The translations under genes were made by a program, and so were the position numbers. This document shows positions 1-8,046 of a DNA stretch of 17,066 bases, piece after piece (position 1 is the first letter of the stretch; the number at the start of each line of letters is the position of its first letter). The notes under the pieces were generated by a model. That model searched no databases. It was not told the DNA's origin and was given only the letters and a program-made list of their open reading frames with translations. The stretch is from JAYEHK01 sp034659475 (GTDB lineage: Bacteria > Bacillota > Syntrophomonadia > Syntrophomonadales > Syntrophomonadaceae). The DNA is taken from assembly GCA_034659475.1 (NCBI GenBank), contig JAYEHK010000086.1:1-17066 (forward strand), in the 5' to 3' direction.

Positions 1-1
1 T

Positions 2-844
2 TATAAATCAACGATCCAAAAGAAATTTATTGTTAATAATAAAAAGACTACCTTTCATCATCCAGATCGGTTGAGAGTGGTTTTATTTACACCGGATGAT
101 CTTTATTTAATAAAAGGATCCCCATCCAAAAGAAGAGAGTTTATAGATTTTACTCTGAAGCAGGTATCAGAAGAATATATTCATGATTTAAATAATTATT
201 CCAAAATTTTGAAAAAAAGAAATTTATTGCTAAAAAATGAGCAAACTAATAGTAAATCCTTTAATGTTGTAAATAGCATGTTCACTGAAAGCGCAGCTAA
301 AATTATTCTAAAAAGAGTGAATTTTATTAATCTGCTTGATGAATTAAGCGGTCCCCTTTACGAAGAAATAAATCAACAAAGTAATAAAATTAAGCTAAGA
401 TATGCCCTTTCTTTTATTGTGAATAGTGATAAAATTAATCTGAATATTTTGCAATCGTCAATAGAGCAACATATTCTGGAAAATCATGATAAAGAATGTA
501 AAAGAAAAAGATCAATGGTAGGTCCTCACCTGGATGATATTAATATTTACCAAGATGGAAAAATAGCTAAAGTTTTTGCCTCTCAGGGGCAACAAAGAAA
601 TATGGTAATCAGTTTAAAATTAGCTGAAATGTATGCCTTTCAAAGAGTAAAAGGCTTTTTCCCTGTTTTTCTCATGGATGAGGTTCTGGCTGAACTGGAT
701 GAAAATAAAAAAAATCAATTAATTAAGCATCTGCAAAAAGCTCCCTTCCAGGTTTATATCAGTTCAGTAGACTTTTCCGGAAAAGAAGAGGAAAATCGCT
801 TTGTATATCTCCTGAAAAAAGGGCAACTCATACGAAAGGAGTAA
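2..844 (+). CDS. recF: RecF recombination/replication-repair ATPase, 5' end missing
   Basis: RecF is an SMC/ABC-like ATPase that binds gapped DNA with RecO and RecR and helps load RecA. The frame is already open at the window edge, so about 80 N-terminal residues of a roughly 360-residue protein, including Walker A, lie outside. A TTG at 71 exists but is not the true start, because family-like residues precede it. Visible marks are the RecF stretch FTPDDLYLIKGSPSKRREF (about 89-145), the ABC signature ASQGQQRN (about 578-601) and Walker B with D-loop, FLMDEVLAELDE (about 668-703). The position before remB and gyrB is the standard Firmicutes order. The gene is very A/T-rich compared with serA or serS. 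Identity is very secure; completeness cannot be judged. Confidence 0.96.
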   Translation, partial: YKSTIQKKFIVNNKKTTFHHPDRLRVVLFTPDDLYLIKGSPSKRREFIDFTLKQVSEEYIHDLNNYSKILKKRNLLLKNEQTNSKSFNVVNSMFTESAAKIILKRVNFINLLDELSGPLYEEINQQSNKIKLRYALSFIVNSDKINLNILQSSIEQHILENHDKECKRKRSMVGPHLDDINIYQDGKIAKVFASQGQQRNMVISLKLAEMYAFQRVKGFFPVFLMDEVLAELDENKKNQLIKHLQKAPFQVYISSVDFSGKEEENRFVYLLKKGQLIRKE

Positions 845-850
845 TAAAAT

Positions 851-1102
851 ATGTTTATACATCTGGGAAATGATTTAGTCATTTCTACCATGAATATGAT
901 TGCCATTATTAATATAGAAGAACCAATTTCAGCTGATTTAAAAGAGATTCTGGAGATTGCAGAAATGGATCGAAAGTTGATAAACGTAAGCGAAAAAGAA
1001 AAAAGAAAATCAATGGTAATTTGTGATGAATACGTTTATGTATCACCAATTTCATCCAATACACTCCATAAAAGAGCAATTCATTACTACAAGGAGGGTT
1101 AG
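851..1102 (+). CDS. remB: RemB/YaaB-like DUF370 protein
   Basis: This 83-residue protein of the DUF370 (extracellular matrix regulatory, RemA/RemB) family opens with MFIHLGNDLVIS and contains the family-like block INIEEPISADLKEIL. In Bacillus subtilis the equivalent gene (yaaB/remB) occupies exactly this slot between recF and gyrB and affects biofilm matrix gene expression. The paralogue RemA is a DNA-binding activator. The start is ATG at 851, six bases after the recF stop, with GAAAGGAG just upstream inside the recF 3' end. There is no signal peptide or membrane segment. Family and synteny support are strong; the regulatory role in this organism is inferred. No separate promoter was seen, so it is probably cotranscribed with recF. 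Confidence 0.88.
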   Translation: MFIHLGNDLVISTMNMIAIINIEEPISADLKEILEIAEMDRKLINVSEKEKRKSMVICDEYVYVSPISSNTLHKRAIHYYKEG

Positions 1103-1105
1103 GTC

Positions 1106-3007
1106 TTGAGTATAAATAATAATGCTTATAATGCCTCCAATATTCAAGTATTGGAAGGATTAGAGGCCGTTCGAAAAAGACCGGGGATGTATATTGGATC
1201 TACAGGTCCCAGAGGATTGCATCACTTGGTTTTTGAAATTGTTGATAATAGTATCGATGAAGCTGTAGGTGGTTTTTGTGATATCATTGATGTATTTATT
1301 CACTTAGACAATAGTGTATCCGTCAGGGATAATGGAAGAGGTATACCTGTTGATAATCATCCTCTAATGGGGATTCCGGCAGTGGAAGTAATTATGACTA
1401 AATTGCATTCCGGCGGAAAATTTGGAGGAAGTGGATATGCTATATCTGGTGGTCTGCACGGGGTAGGTCTTTCAGTTGTTAATGCGCTGTCTACTTACCT
1501 GGATATAACAGTTAGAAGAGATGGACATGTTTATAAACAAAAATATCAAAGGGGTATACCTGTTAACAAATTAACAGAAGCGGGAGATACAGATCAGAAG
1601 GGTACTACCATACACTTCGTACCCGACCCTGAAATTTTTGAAGAAGTTGTATTTGAAAGAGATATAATTGTTCAGCGTCTTCGAGAGTTATCTTTTCTTA
1701 ATAAAGGATTAAAAATTAATTTTACAGATGAGAGAGATGAAGAAGGATTTCATAAAGAATTTTGTTCGAATGGACTCAATGATTTTGTAACTTTTATTAA
1801 TAAAAGCAAAGAGGTCCTTGGGGATCCGATACATTTTACGAATAAAAAAGATGATGTAGTTGTTGAGGTTGCCATTCAATATAATAATGGATACAGCGAA
1901 AATATCTATTCATTTGCAAATAATATACATACCCAGGAGGGCGGCACGCATGAAATAGGTTTTAAAAATTCCTTAACCAGAGTCGTCAATGAGTATGCCA
2001 AAAGAAATGGTATCCTTAAGGAAAACGAAGCCAATCTATCTGGAGAAGATATTCGTGAAGGGATGGCAGCGATTATTTCTGTATTGGTTAAAGATCCTCA
2101 ATTCGAAGGACAAACCAAAACGAAATTAGGAAATTCATATATTAGAGGTATCGTAGATAATGTTGTTTTCCAATATATGGAGGATTTTCTTAATGAAAAT
2201 CCATCCGAAGCAAAGAAGATACTGGAAAAAGCTGTTTCTGCCAGAAGAGCCCGAGAAGCAGCCAAAAAAGCTAGGGAATTAACACGCAGAAAAAATGCAC
2301 TGGAACATACCTCATTACCTGGTAAATTAGCAGATTGCAGTAGTAAAGATCCAGCCCTCAGCGAATTATTTATTGTTGAGGGTGATTCTGCAGGAGGCTC
2401 TGCTAAACAGGGAAGAGATCCTAATACTCAGGCAATTTTACCACTGCGAGGAAAAATTCTTAATGTTGAAAAAGCCCGGTTAGATCGAGTGCTTTCTAGT
2501 GAGGAGATAAGAAACCTTATTACTGCAATTGGAACCGGGATAGGCGAAGATTTTGATATTAACAAAGCGCGCTATCACAAATTATTTATCATGACTGATG
2601 CGGATGTAGATGGTTCACATATCCGAATTCTGTTGCTCACATTTTTCTATCGCTACATGAGAGAATTGATTGAAAGAGGATATGTATATATTGCACAACC
2701 ACCTTTGTATGGGTTGAAGAGAGGAAATGATATAAATTATTTCTTCAATGATGAGGATATGAATACATTTCTCAGTCAAACCGATAAAAAATGGAGTACA
2801 CAGCGTTATAAAGGTCTGGGTGAAATGGACCCGGAACAGCTCTGGGGAACAACGATGAGCCATGAGCATCGCGTGATTCTTCAGGTGAATATTGAAGACG
2901 CGATACAGGCAGATGAAATCTTTTCGGACCTGATGGGGGATAATGTGGAACCCCGAAAAGAATTTATTCATAAAAATGCAAAATACGTCAGCAACCTTGA
3001 TATATAG
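1106..3007 (+). CDS. gyrB: DNA gyrase subunit B
   Basis: GyrB is the ATPase and TOPRIM subunit of the A2B2 type IIA topoisomerase that introduces negative supercoils. At 633 residues it has the usual Gram-positive length. The GHKL ATPase site shows EIVDNSIDEA (catalytic E44, Mg-binding N48), DNGRGIP (D75), GGLHGVGLSVVNAL (115-128) and the QTKTKLGN lysine region (K339). The TOPRIM domain shows IVEGDSAGGSA (E425) and DADVDGSH (D498, D500), followed by QRYKGLGEM and the usual VSNLDI-type C-terminus. The start is TTG at 1106, chosen because AAGGAGGG (1091-1098) sits ideally before it and overlaps the remB stop. It is translationally close to remB and lies 14 bp before gyrA. All catalytic residues are present. 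Confidence 0.98.
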   Translation: MSINNNAYNASNIQVLEGLEAVRKRPGMYIGSTGPRGLHHLVFEIVDNSIDEAVGGFCDIIDVFIHLDNSVSVRDNGRGIPVDNHPLMGIPAVEVIMTKLHSGGKFGGSGYAISGGLHGVGLSVVNALSTYLDITVRRDGHVYKQKYQRGIPVNKLTEAGDTDQKGTTIHFVPDPEIFEEVVFERDIIVQRLRELSFLNKGLKINFTDERDEEGFHKEFCSNGLNDFVTFINKSKEVLGDPIHFTNKKDDVVVEVAIQYNNGYSENIYSFANNIHTQEGGTHEIGFKNSLTRVVNEYAKRNGILKENEANLSGEDIREGMAAIISVLVKDPQFEGQTKTKLGNSYIRGIVDNVVFQYMEDFLNENPSEAKKILEKAVSARRAREAAKKARELTRRKNALEHTSLPGKLADCSSKDPALSELFIVEGDSAGGSAKQGRDPNTQAILPLRGKILNVEKARLDRVLSSEEIRNLITAIGTGIGEDFDINKARYHKLFIMTDADVDGSHIRILLLTFFYRYMRELIERGYVYIAQPPLYGLKRGNDINYFFNDEDMNTFLSQTDKKWSTQRYKGLGEMDPEQLWGTTMSHEHRVILQVNIEDAIQADEIFSDLMGDNVEPRKEFIHKNAKYVSNLDI

Positions 3008-3021
3008 GGGGACATTGAAAA

Positions 3022-5457
3022 TTGGGACAGGAAAACCTAGTTAGCAAAATCATTCCAATGGATATTGAAAAAGAAGTAAAAAAATCATTTCTTGAATACT
3101 CAATGAGTGTTATTGTATCCAGAGCTTTACCGGATATAAGGGATGGTTTAAAACCGGTTCACAGGCGTATCATGTATGCGCTCTATGATCAGGGTATGAC
3201 CCATGAAAAAGCCCATAAAAAATCAGCCACTATTGTGGGTGAAGTGATGGGGAAATATCATCCACATGGTGACTCTGCAATCTATCAGACGATTGTTAAA
3301 ATGGCTCAGGCTTTCTCTATGCGATACCCGTTGATAGATGGACATGGAAACTTTGGTTCAATTGATGGCGATTCAGCTGCGGCCATGCGTTATACAGAAT
3401 CAAGGATGTCGAAAATTGCCGGGGAAATGCTCAAGGATATTGATAAAGAAACGGTTAACTGGCGACCGAATTATGATGATAACCATCTGGAGCCTGAAGT
3501 ATTACCCGCTCGTATTCCAAATCTATTAATTAATGGATCTGCAGGAATAGCGGTAGGAATGGCTACAAACATGCCACCTCATAATTTATCAGAGGTGGTA
3601 GAGGGCATAAAATTATTGATTGATAACCCTGATGTTACCATCGATGAATTAATTAAAGTAATCCCCGGACCTGATTTTCCTACTGCAGGAATTATGAATG
3701 CACATGGAATAAGAAAAGCCTATGAAACAGGAAGGGGAACCATCCGTGTCCGATCACGGTACGAAATAGAAGAACGAAAAAACGGAAAAAGTGCGATCAT
3801 CATTACTGAAATACCTTACCAGGTAAATAAATCCCGGTTGGTTGAAAAAATTGCCGATCTGGCAAGAGATAAAAAGGTGGATGGGATTGTTGACCTCCGA
3901 GATGAATCTGATCGTAAAGGTATTCGTATCGTAATCGAAATTCGCAGAGATGTGAATGTTAATATTGTCGTAAATAAATTATTTAAACATACGCAATTAG
4001 AAGATACCTTTGGTATCAACAACCTCGCACTGGTTAATGGTGAACCAAAGGTACTCAACCTTAAACAAATCCTGCAGTATTATATGGAACACCGGCAAGA
4101 AGTAATTACTCGTAGAACCAGACATGAATTAAAAATTGCGCTGGCGCGCAAACACATTTTAGAGGGTTTACGCATTGCCATTGATAATCTGGATGAAATC
4201 GTCAATCTTATTCGTTCTTCAAGAGATCGAGAAACTGCTCGAAATGCTTTGATAGAACGTTTTGGCTTATCAGAGATTCAATCAAATGCTATCCTGGATA
4301 TGCGTTTGGCTCAATTAACAGGACTGGAAAGATCCAAGATAGAAGATGAATATCAGCAATTGCTGTTGACTATATCTGATCTGGAGGATATCCTTGGAAA
4401 TACGGAAAGAATACTGTTGATTATAAAAGAGGATCTAGAGGATATTAATAAAAAGTATGGGGATAAGCGAAGAACAGAAATCAGTCATGAAAATATGGAT
4501 CAGGACGAGGAAGACTTCATAGAAGATCATGAAGTGGTCATTACCTTGAGCAATTGGGGATATGTTAAACGTCAGCCTCTGGATACATATAAAGCACAGA
4601 AGAGAGGCGGCAAAGGGATCAGTTCTACCACCACCCGAGCAGAAGATTTTGCAGTGGATGTCCTGGTTACCAGCGTTTTATCTAATCTGCTTTTCTTCAC
4701 AAACATGGGAAGGGTTTTTTCTTCCAAGGCTTATAAAATAACTGAATCATCCCGTCAGGCAAAAGGGCAGGCAATTGTTAATTTCCTGGAATTAAGACCG
4801 GATGAAAAAGTAACCACCATCGTTGCAGTTCGTGTATTTGATGACAATCGTCATCTTATGATGTCGACTCGGAAGGGTGTAGTGAAAAAAGTAGTCTTAT
4901 CTGCCTTTGAAAATATTCGTAAAACGGGTCTGATCGCCATTAATCTGAATGAAAACGATGAACTGGTAAATGTGTGCAGGGTCGATGGAAATGATAAAAT
5001 CATGCTTGTAACCCATGAAGGACAGTCTATTGTATTTGATGAAGAACAGGTTCGTCAAATGGGAAGAACAGCCACAGGAGTTCGAGGAATCAAGATGGAT
5101 AGAGATGATTTTGTCATTGGGATGGATAAAATCCGAGCTGAAGCTGAAGCCGTTCTTGTAACTGAAAAAGGCTATGGGAAGCGCACTAAATTAACAGAAT
5201 TCAAGACCCAGAATCGTGGCGGGAAGGGTCTGAAAACCATCGATGTTAACCGGAAAAATGGGCCGGTGGTTGGATTTAAAATAGTTGCACAAAATGAAGA
5301 GATTATGTTGTTAACCAATGAAGGGCATATTATTCGTTTGGAGATAGAAGATATCTCAACACAGAAGCGATATTCCAGAGGGGTTCTGCTGATGAAGACG
5401 TCTGATACTGATCAAATGGCTGCGATGGCAAGATTTAAAGCGGAAAAAGAAGAATAG
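3022..5457 (+). CDS. gyrA: DNA gyrase subunit A
   Basis: GyrA is the breakage-reunion subunit of gyrase, 811 residues. The catalytic tyrosine is Y124 in AAAMRYTESRMSKI. The winged-helix and tower domains follow, and then a C-terminal DNA-wrapping beta-pinwheel. A GyrA-box of the form QKRGGKG identifies it as gyrase rather than topoisomerase IV ParC. A second degenerate blade repeat reads QNRGGKG. The start is TTG at 3022 with an AGGGGGA ribosome site at 3006-3012. In the quinolone-resistance-determining region the segment is HPHGDSAIYQ. Ser85 equals E. coli Ser83, but the residue equal to E. coli Asp87 is Gln89, which is unusual (see findings). An intrinsic terminator follows 15 bp after the stop. 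Confidence 0.98.
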   Translation: MGQENLVSKIIPMDIEKEVKKSFLEYSMSVIVSRALPDIRDGLKPVHRRIMYALYDQGMTHEKAHKKSATIVGEVMGKYHPHGDSAIYQTIVKMAQAFSMRYPLIDGHGNFGSIDGDSAAAMRYTESRMSKIAGEMLKDIDKETVNWRPNYDDNHLEPEVLPARIPNLLINGSAGIAVGMATNMPPHNLSEVVEGIKLLIDNPDVTIDELIKVIPGPDFPTAGIMNAHGIRKAYETGRGTIRVRSRYEIEERKNGKSAIIITEIPYQVNKSRLVEKIADLARDKKVDGIVDLRDESDRKGIRIVIEIRRDVNVNIVVNKLFKHTQLEDTFGINNLALVNGEPKVLNLKQILQYYMEHRQEVITRRTRHELKIALARKHILEGLRIAIDNLDEIVNLIRSSRDRETARNALIERFGLSEIQSNAILDMRLAQLTGLERSKIEDEYQQLLLTISDLEDILGNTERILLIIKEDLEDINKKYGDKRRTEISHENMDQDEEDFIEDHEVVITLSNWGYVKRQPLDTYKAQKRGGKGISSTTTRAEDFAVDVLVTSVLSNLLFFTNMGRVFSSKAYKITESSRQAKGQAIVNFLELRPDEKVTTIVAVRVFDDNRHLMMSTRKGVVKKVVLSAFENIRKTGLIAINLNENDELVNVCRVDGNDKIMLVTHEGQSIVFDEEQVRQMGRTATGVRGIKMDRDDFVIGMDKIRAEAEAVLVTEKGYGKRTKLTEFKTQNRGGKGLKTIDVNRKNGPVVGFKIVAQNEEIMLLTNEGHIIRLEIEDISTQKRYSRGVLLMKTSDTDQMAAMARFKAEKEE

Positions 5458-5471
5458 AGAAAATAAGTAGC

Positions 5472-5502
5472 AAACCGGTTCGTTCTGCGAACCGGTTTTT
5501 TT
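5472..5502 (+). terminator. Intrinsic terminator of the gyrBA operon
   Basis: A perfect 11-bp stem, AAACCGGTTCG (5472-5482) with CGAACCGGTTT (5488-5498), has a 5-base loop and runs into a T tract. It lies 15 bp after the gyrA stop and before the pdxY promoter, so it separates the two transcription units. Confidence 0.93.
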
Positions 5503-5526
5503 ATATCTTTTACCCAACAGCAATAA

Positions 5527-5555
5527 TTGTCAGCGAAGAATAATTGTATTACAAT
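5527..5555 (+). promoter_or_regulatory. Sigma-A-type promoter for the pyridoxal kinase gene
   Basis: TTGTCA (5527-5532), a 17-base spacer and TACAAT (5550-5555) give a near-consensus vegetative promoter. It lies downstream of the gyrA terminator and 38 bp before the kinase start codon. No operator-like repeat is obvious around it. Confidence 0.75.
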
Positions 5556-5592
5556 GCTAAGCAAATAACAGACTGATAAAGGAGGAACGTAC

Positions 5593-6465
5593 ATGAGGAC
5601 ACCGGTTAAAAAAGTTGCCGCGATACATGATTTATCCGGATATGGAAGAGCATCATTAACTGCGATCATTCCTATTATATCGAGTATGGGGATACAGGTA
5701 TGTCCTGTACCAACAGCGATCCTCTCTACCCATACAGGGGGATTTGAAAACTACCAATTTATTGATCTAACCGAGCATTTGGAAGATTTTATTAATCACT
5801 GGAAACAATTAAACTTGGATTTTGATTGCATCTACTCAGGTTTTCTAGGATCTCCGCGCCAGATTGAAATAATTGCTCGTTTCATTCAGGATTTTCATAC
5901 CGATCATAACATCACACTGGTTGATCCGGTCATGGGAGATAATGGTAAATTATACCAGACCATGGGTACTGAAATGGTTGAAAAAATGAAGCAGCTCATT
6001 GCCCATGCAGATATCATTACGCCTAATTTTACTGAAGCTGTTTTTTTGCTGGACGAAAAATACGATGCAGTAGATGAAAAAGAGATTAAAAAATGGTTGA
6101 TTCGATTATCAGACATGGGGCCACGGGTTGTAATTATTACTAGTGTTCCTCCCTGTGAATCAAGAAAAAATACCTATGTGGTAGCTTATGACCGAGAAGA
6201 CAGTCGCTTTTGGAAAGTTAAATGTGACTATATCCCTGCTCATTTTCCTGGAACTGGGGATGCCTTTGCCAGCGTAATCGTTGGTAGCTTATTACAGGGG
6301 GACAGTCTTCCTATCGCTCTGGATAGAGCCGTCCAATTTTGTACACTGGCCATCCGAGCCAGTTACGGTTATTCCTATCCCCATCGGGAAGGGGTATTAC
6401 TGGAAAAAGTTCTCGACAATCTAAAAGCCCCCACCACGATCAGCAGCTACGAAATCCTCGAATAA
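5593..6465 (+). CDS. pdxY: Pyridoxal/pyridoxamine kinase (PfkB/ribokinase-like fold)
   Basis: This 290-residue protein matches the PdxK/PdxY vitamin B6 salvage kinases, which phosphorylate pyridoxal, pyridoxamine or pyridoxine with ATP to feed the PLP pool. The N-terminus has the family block AIHDLSGYGRASLTA (10-24). STHTGGF (45-51), YSGFLGSP (81-88) and LVDPVMGDNGKLY (109-121) follow in the expected order. The ATP/anion-hole motif FPGTGDAFAS (218-227) carries the likely catalytic base D223. The start is ATG at 5593 with GGAGG at 5581-5585. It has its own promoter after the gyrase terminator. The next operon begins with a PLP-dependent aminotransferase, a plausible but unproven link. The choice between pdxY and pdxK is a naming matter; B6 kinase identity is secure. 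Confidence 0.9.
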   Translation: MRTPVKKVAAIHDLSGYGRASLTAIIPIISSMGIQVCPVPTAILSTHTGGFENYQFIDLTEHLEDFINHWKQLNLDFDCIYSGFLGSPRQIEIIARFIQDFHTDHNITLVDPVMGDNGKLYQTMGTEMVEKMKQLIAHADIITPNFTEAVFLLDEKYDAVDEKEIKKWLIRLSDMGPRVVIITSVPPCESRKNTYVVAYDREDSRFWKVKCDYIPAHFPGTGDAFASVIVGSLLQGDSLPIALDRAVQFCTLAIRASYGYSYPHREGVLLEKVLDNLKAPTTISSYEILE

Positions 6466-6529
6466 TTAACCCCTGGGGATGGTTTATTTGGCAAAAGTGA
6501 TATTTCATTGAAATAGCCTGATAATTTTC

Positions 6530-6558
6530 TTGCAATTCATCAGGCAGTATATTATAAT
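6530..6558 (+). promoter_or_regulatory. Sigma-A-type promoter driving the serine T-box operon
   Basis: TTGCAA (6530-6535), a 17-base spacer and TATAAT (6553-6558) place the transcript start near 6565, just before the T-box Stem I. The 64 bp between the pdxY stop and this promoter hold no clear terminator, so some readthrough from pdxY is possible. A TTGACA at 6573-6578 has no -10 at the right distance. Confidence 0.78.
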
Positions 6559-6564
6559 TTGACG

Positions 6565-6802
6565 AAAATCTATTGACATTAAACAAATGCGATGAACGGA
6601 CTAGTAGAAACAGAAGCTTTGATAGAGAGCTGGTGGTTGGTGCAAACCAGAAGAGCGCTGTTTTGAATCCATCCTGGATGCAGGCTGTGATGAGCAGTTA
6701 CGGTGGTTCCGTTATAACTATTAAGTGGGTGCACATAGTGTATCAACTAGGGTGGCAACGCGGGAAACAGCTCTCGTCCCTGACAGGGATGAGGGCTTTT
6801 TT
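6565..6802 (+). promoter_or_regulatory. T-box riboswitch leader, serine (UCC) specifier
   Basis: The leader has the T-box layout. Stem I contains a GATGAACGGACTAGTAG-type opening (6591-6607) and a GGTGGTTGGTGCAAACCAG apical segment (6632-6650). The specifier loop reads TGAA-TCC-ATCC, with the putative codon TCC (Ser) at 6668-6670. A Stem III-like hairpin with ACGG and CCGT arms follows. The conserved T-box sequence AGGGTGGCAACGCGGG lies at 6749-6764 and a terminator comes after it. The acceptor-pairing bases are TGGC, whose C can pair with discriminator G73 of tRNA-Ser. Uncharged tRNA-Ser should stabilise the antiterminator and turn on the downstream serine genes. The T-box call is secure; the serine assignment rests on the TCC, the C:G73 match and the downstream serA. 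Confidence 0.93.
6770..6802 (+). terminator. Regulated terminator of the serine T-box
   Basis: The stem pairs GCTCTCGTCCC (6770-6780) with GGGATGAGGGC (6786-6796), 11 pairs including two G-U, with a 5-base loop. Six T residues follow (6797-6802). It lies directly 3' of the T-box sequence, as expected for an attenuator competing with the antiterminator. Confidence 0.92.
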
Positions 6803-6860
6803 GTATCTAAAACAGTCTATAAATGTATTGCATTGATTAACTAAGGAGGTTATCAAAGAC

Positions 6861-8024
6861 ATGAAAGGTGAACAATACCTGCTGATTCCAGGACCCACTC
6901 CCCTTCCGGAACGGGTGCGCAGTGCGATGGATAGGCCCATGATCAACCATCGTGGACCCGAATTTAAGGAAATCTTTGAAGAAGTATTGGAAAATGTAAA
7001 AAAGGTTTACTGCAGCACAGCAAACTTGGTGATCTATCCTTCCTCGGGAACGGGTGGATTGGAAGCAGCAGTCGCAAACTTTATTTCACCGGGAGACCGA
7101 GTATTAGTGGTATCTATTGGGGTATTTGGGGACCGGTTTGCTGATATTGCCGGTTGTTTTGGTGCAAAGGTTGAGAAAATAGAAGTTCCCTGGGGAAAAG
7201 GGGTAGAACCAAAACAGGTTAAAGAAATAATAGACCAGGATAGCAACCAAGAAATAAAAGCGGTATTGATTACCCACAATGAAACCTCCACAGGTGTCTA
7301 TAATGACGTGAGAGCTGTGAAAGAAGCCATGGGAAACCATCCTGCTTTGATTATCGTTGATTCCGTCAGCGGTCTCGCAGCCGTTGATCTAAAGATGGAT
7401 GAGTGGAATCTTGATGTTGTCGTCAGTGGGTCACAGAAGGCTTTTATGATGCCGCCGGGACTAAGTTTCATGGCTTTTAATGATAGAGCACTGGAGATTC
7501 ATAGAAGGAATTCGAATGTAAATTATTATTGGAATATTGATTACGGCCTTGATTATCAGAAGAAAGGCCAGACCGCATTTACCCCCCCTGTTTCCCTATA
7601 TTTTGGCTTGCAGGAGGCATTGCGAATGATGTTGGAAGAAGGAATCGAGCAAATCCTAACCCGCCACAAGAACTATCGAGATCTTGTGAGGGATAGTGTG
7701 CAGGAGATGGGACTTCAACTCCTGACAGAGGATCGGTTCGCTTCCCCGGCGGTAACCTCTGTTCTGGCGCCAGAGGGAATTGGTGCCAACGAAATTCGCA
7801 AATATATGCTGGAAGAATTTAATATCGTACTGGCGGGTGGTCAGCAAAGCTTGGATAATAAGATATTTAGAATAGGGCATTTAGGGTATATTAGAGAATT
7901 AGATTTACTTTCCGTCTTAGCTGCTTTGGAAATCACATTAAACCATTTAGGATTTCCCGTTGAATTGGGAAAAGGAATTAAAAAAGCGCAGGAAAGAATA
8001 CTCCGGGAACATACATCGGGGTAG
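6861..8024 (+). CDS. Class V PLP aminotransferase, probable phosphohydroxypyruvate/serine-pyruvate type
   Basis: This 387-residue fold-type I, class V aminotransferase belongs to the alanine-glyoxylate/serine-pyruvate family. It begins with LIPGPTPLPERV (8-19), followed by YPSSGTGGLEAA (59-70) for PLP phosphate contacts and IIVDSVSG with D167 against the pyridine nitrogen. SGSQKAF then carries the Schiff-base lysine K193. The start is ATG at 6861 with AAGGAGG at 6843-6849. It is the first gene after a serine T-box and lies 22 bp before serA. No classical serC lies in the window, so it probably performs the glutamate:3-phosphohydroxypyruvate transamination of serine synthesis, as proposed for similar serA-linked genes. 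A serine-glyoxylate role is the alternative. The family is certain; the substrate is inferred. Confidence 0.88.
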   Translation: MKGEQYLLIPGPTPLPERVRSAMDRPMINHRGPEFKEIFEEVLENVKKVYCSTANLVIYPSSGTGGLEAAVANFISPGDRVLVVSIGVFGDRFADIAGCFGAKVEKIEVPWGKGVEPKQVKEIIDQDSNQEIKAVLITHNETSTGVYNDVRAVKEAMGNHPALIIVDSVSGLAAVDLKMDEWNLDVVVSGSQKAFMMPPGLSFMAFNDRALEIHRRNSNVNYYWNIDYGLDYQKKGQTAFTPPVSLYFGLQEALRMMLEEGIEQILTRHKNYRDLVRDSVQEMGLQLLTEDRFASPAVTSVLAPEGIGANEIRKYMLEEFNIVLAGGQQSLDNKIFRIGHLGYIRELDLLSVLAALEITLNHLGFPVELGKGIKKAQERILREHTSG

Positions 8025-8046
8025 TCAGACGAAAGGAGAAAGAGAA

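Noticed and set aside
6573..6578. TTGACA as -35 of the T-box promoter
   Set aside because: No -10-like hexamer at 16-18 bp; TTGCAA/TATAAT just upstream is a better fit and starts before Stem I.
6573..6836. 87-residue forward ORF
   Set aside because: It lies on top of the T-box leader and its terminator; the RNA features fully explain the sequence.
7960..8046. Longer serA with 29 more N-terminal residues
   Set aside because: It would overlap the aminotransferase gene by 65 bp and lacks a ribosome site, while GTG at 8047 has AAAGGAG at good spacing and the family N-terminus.
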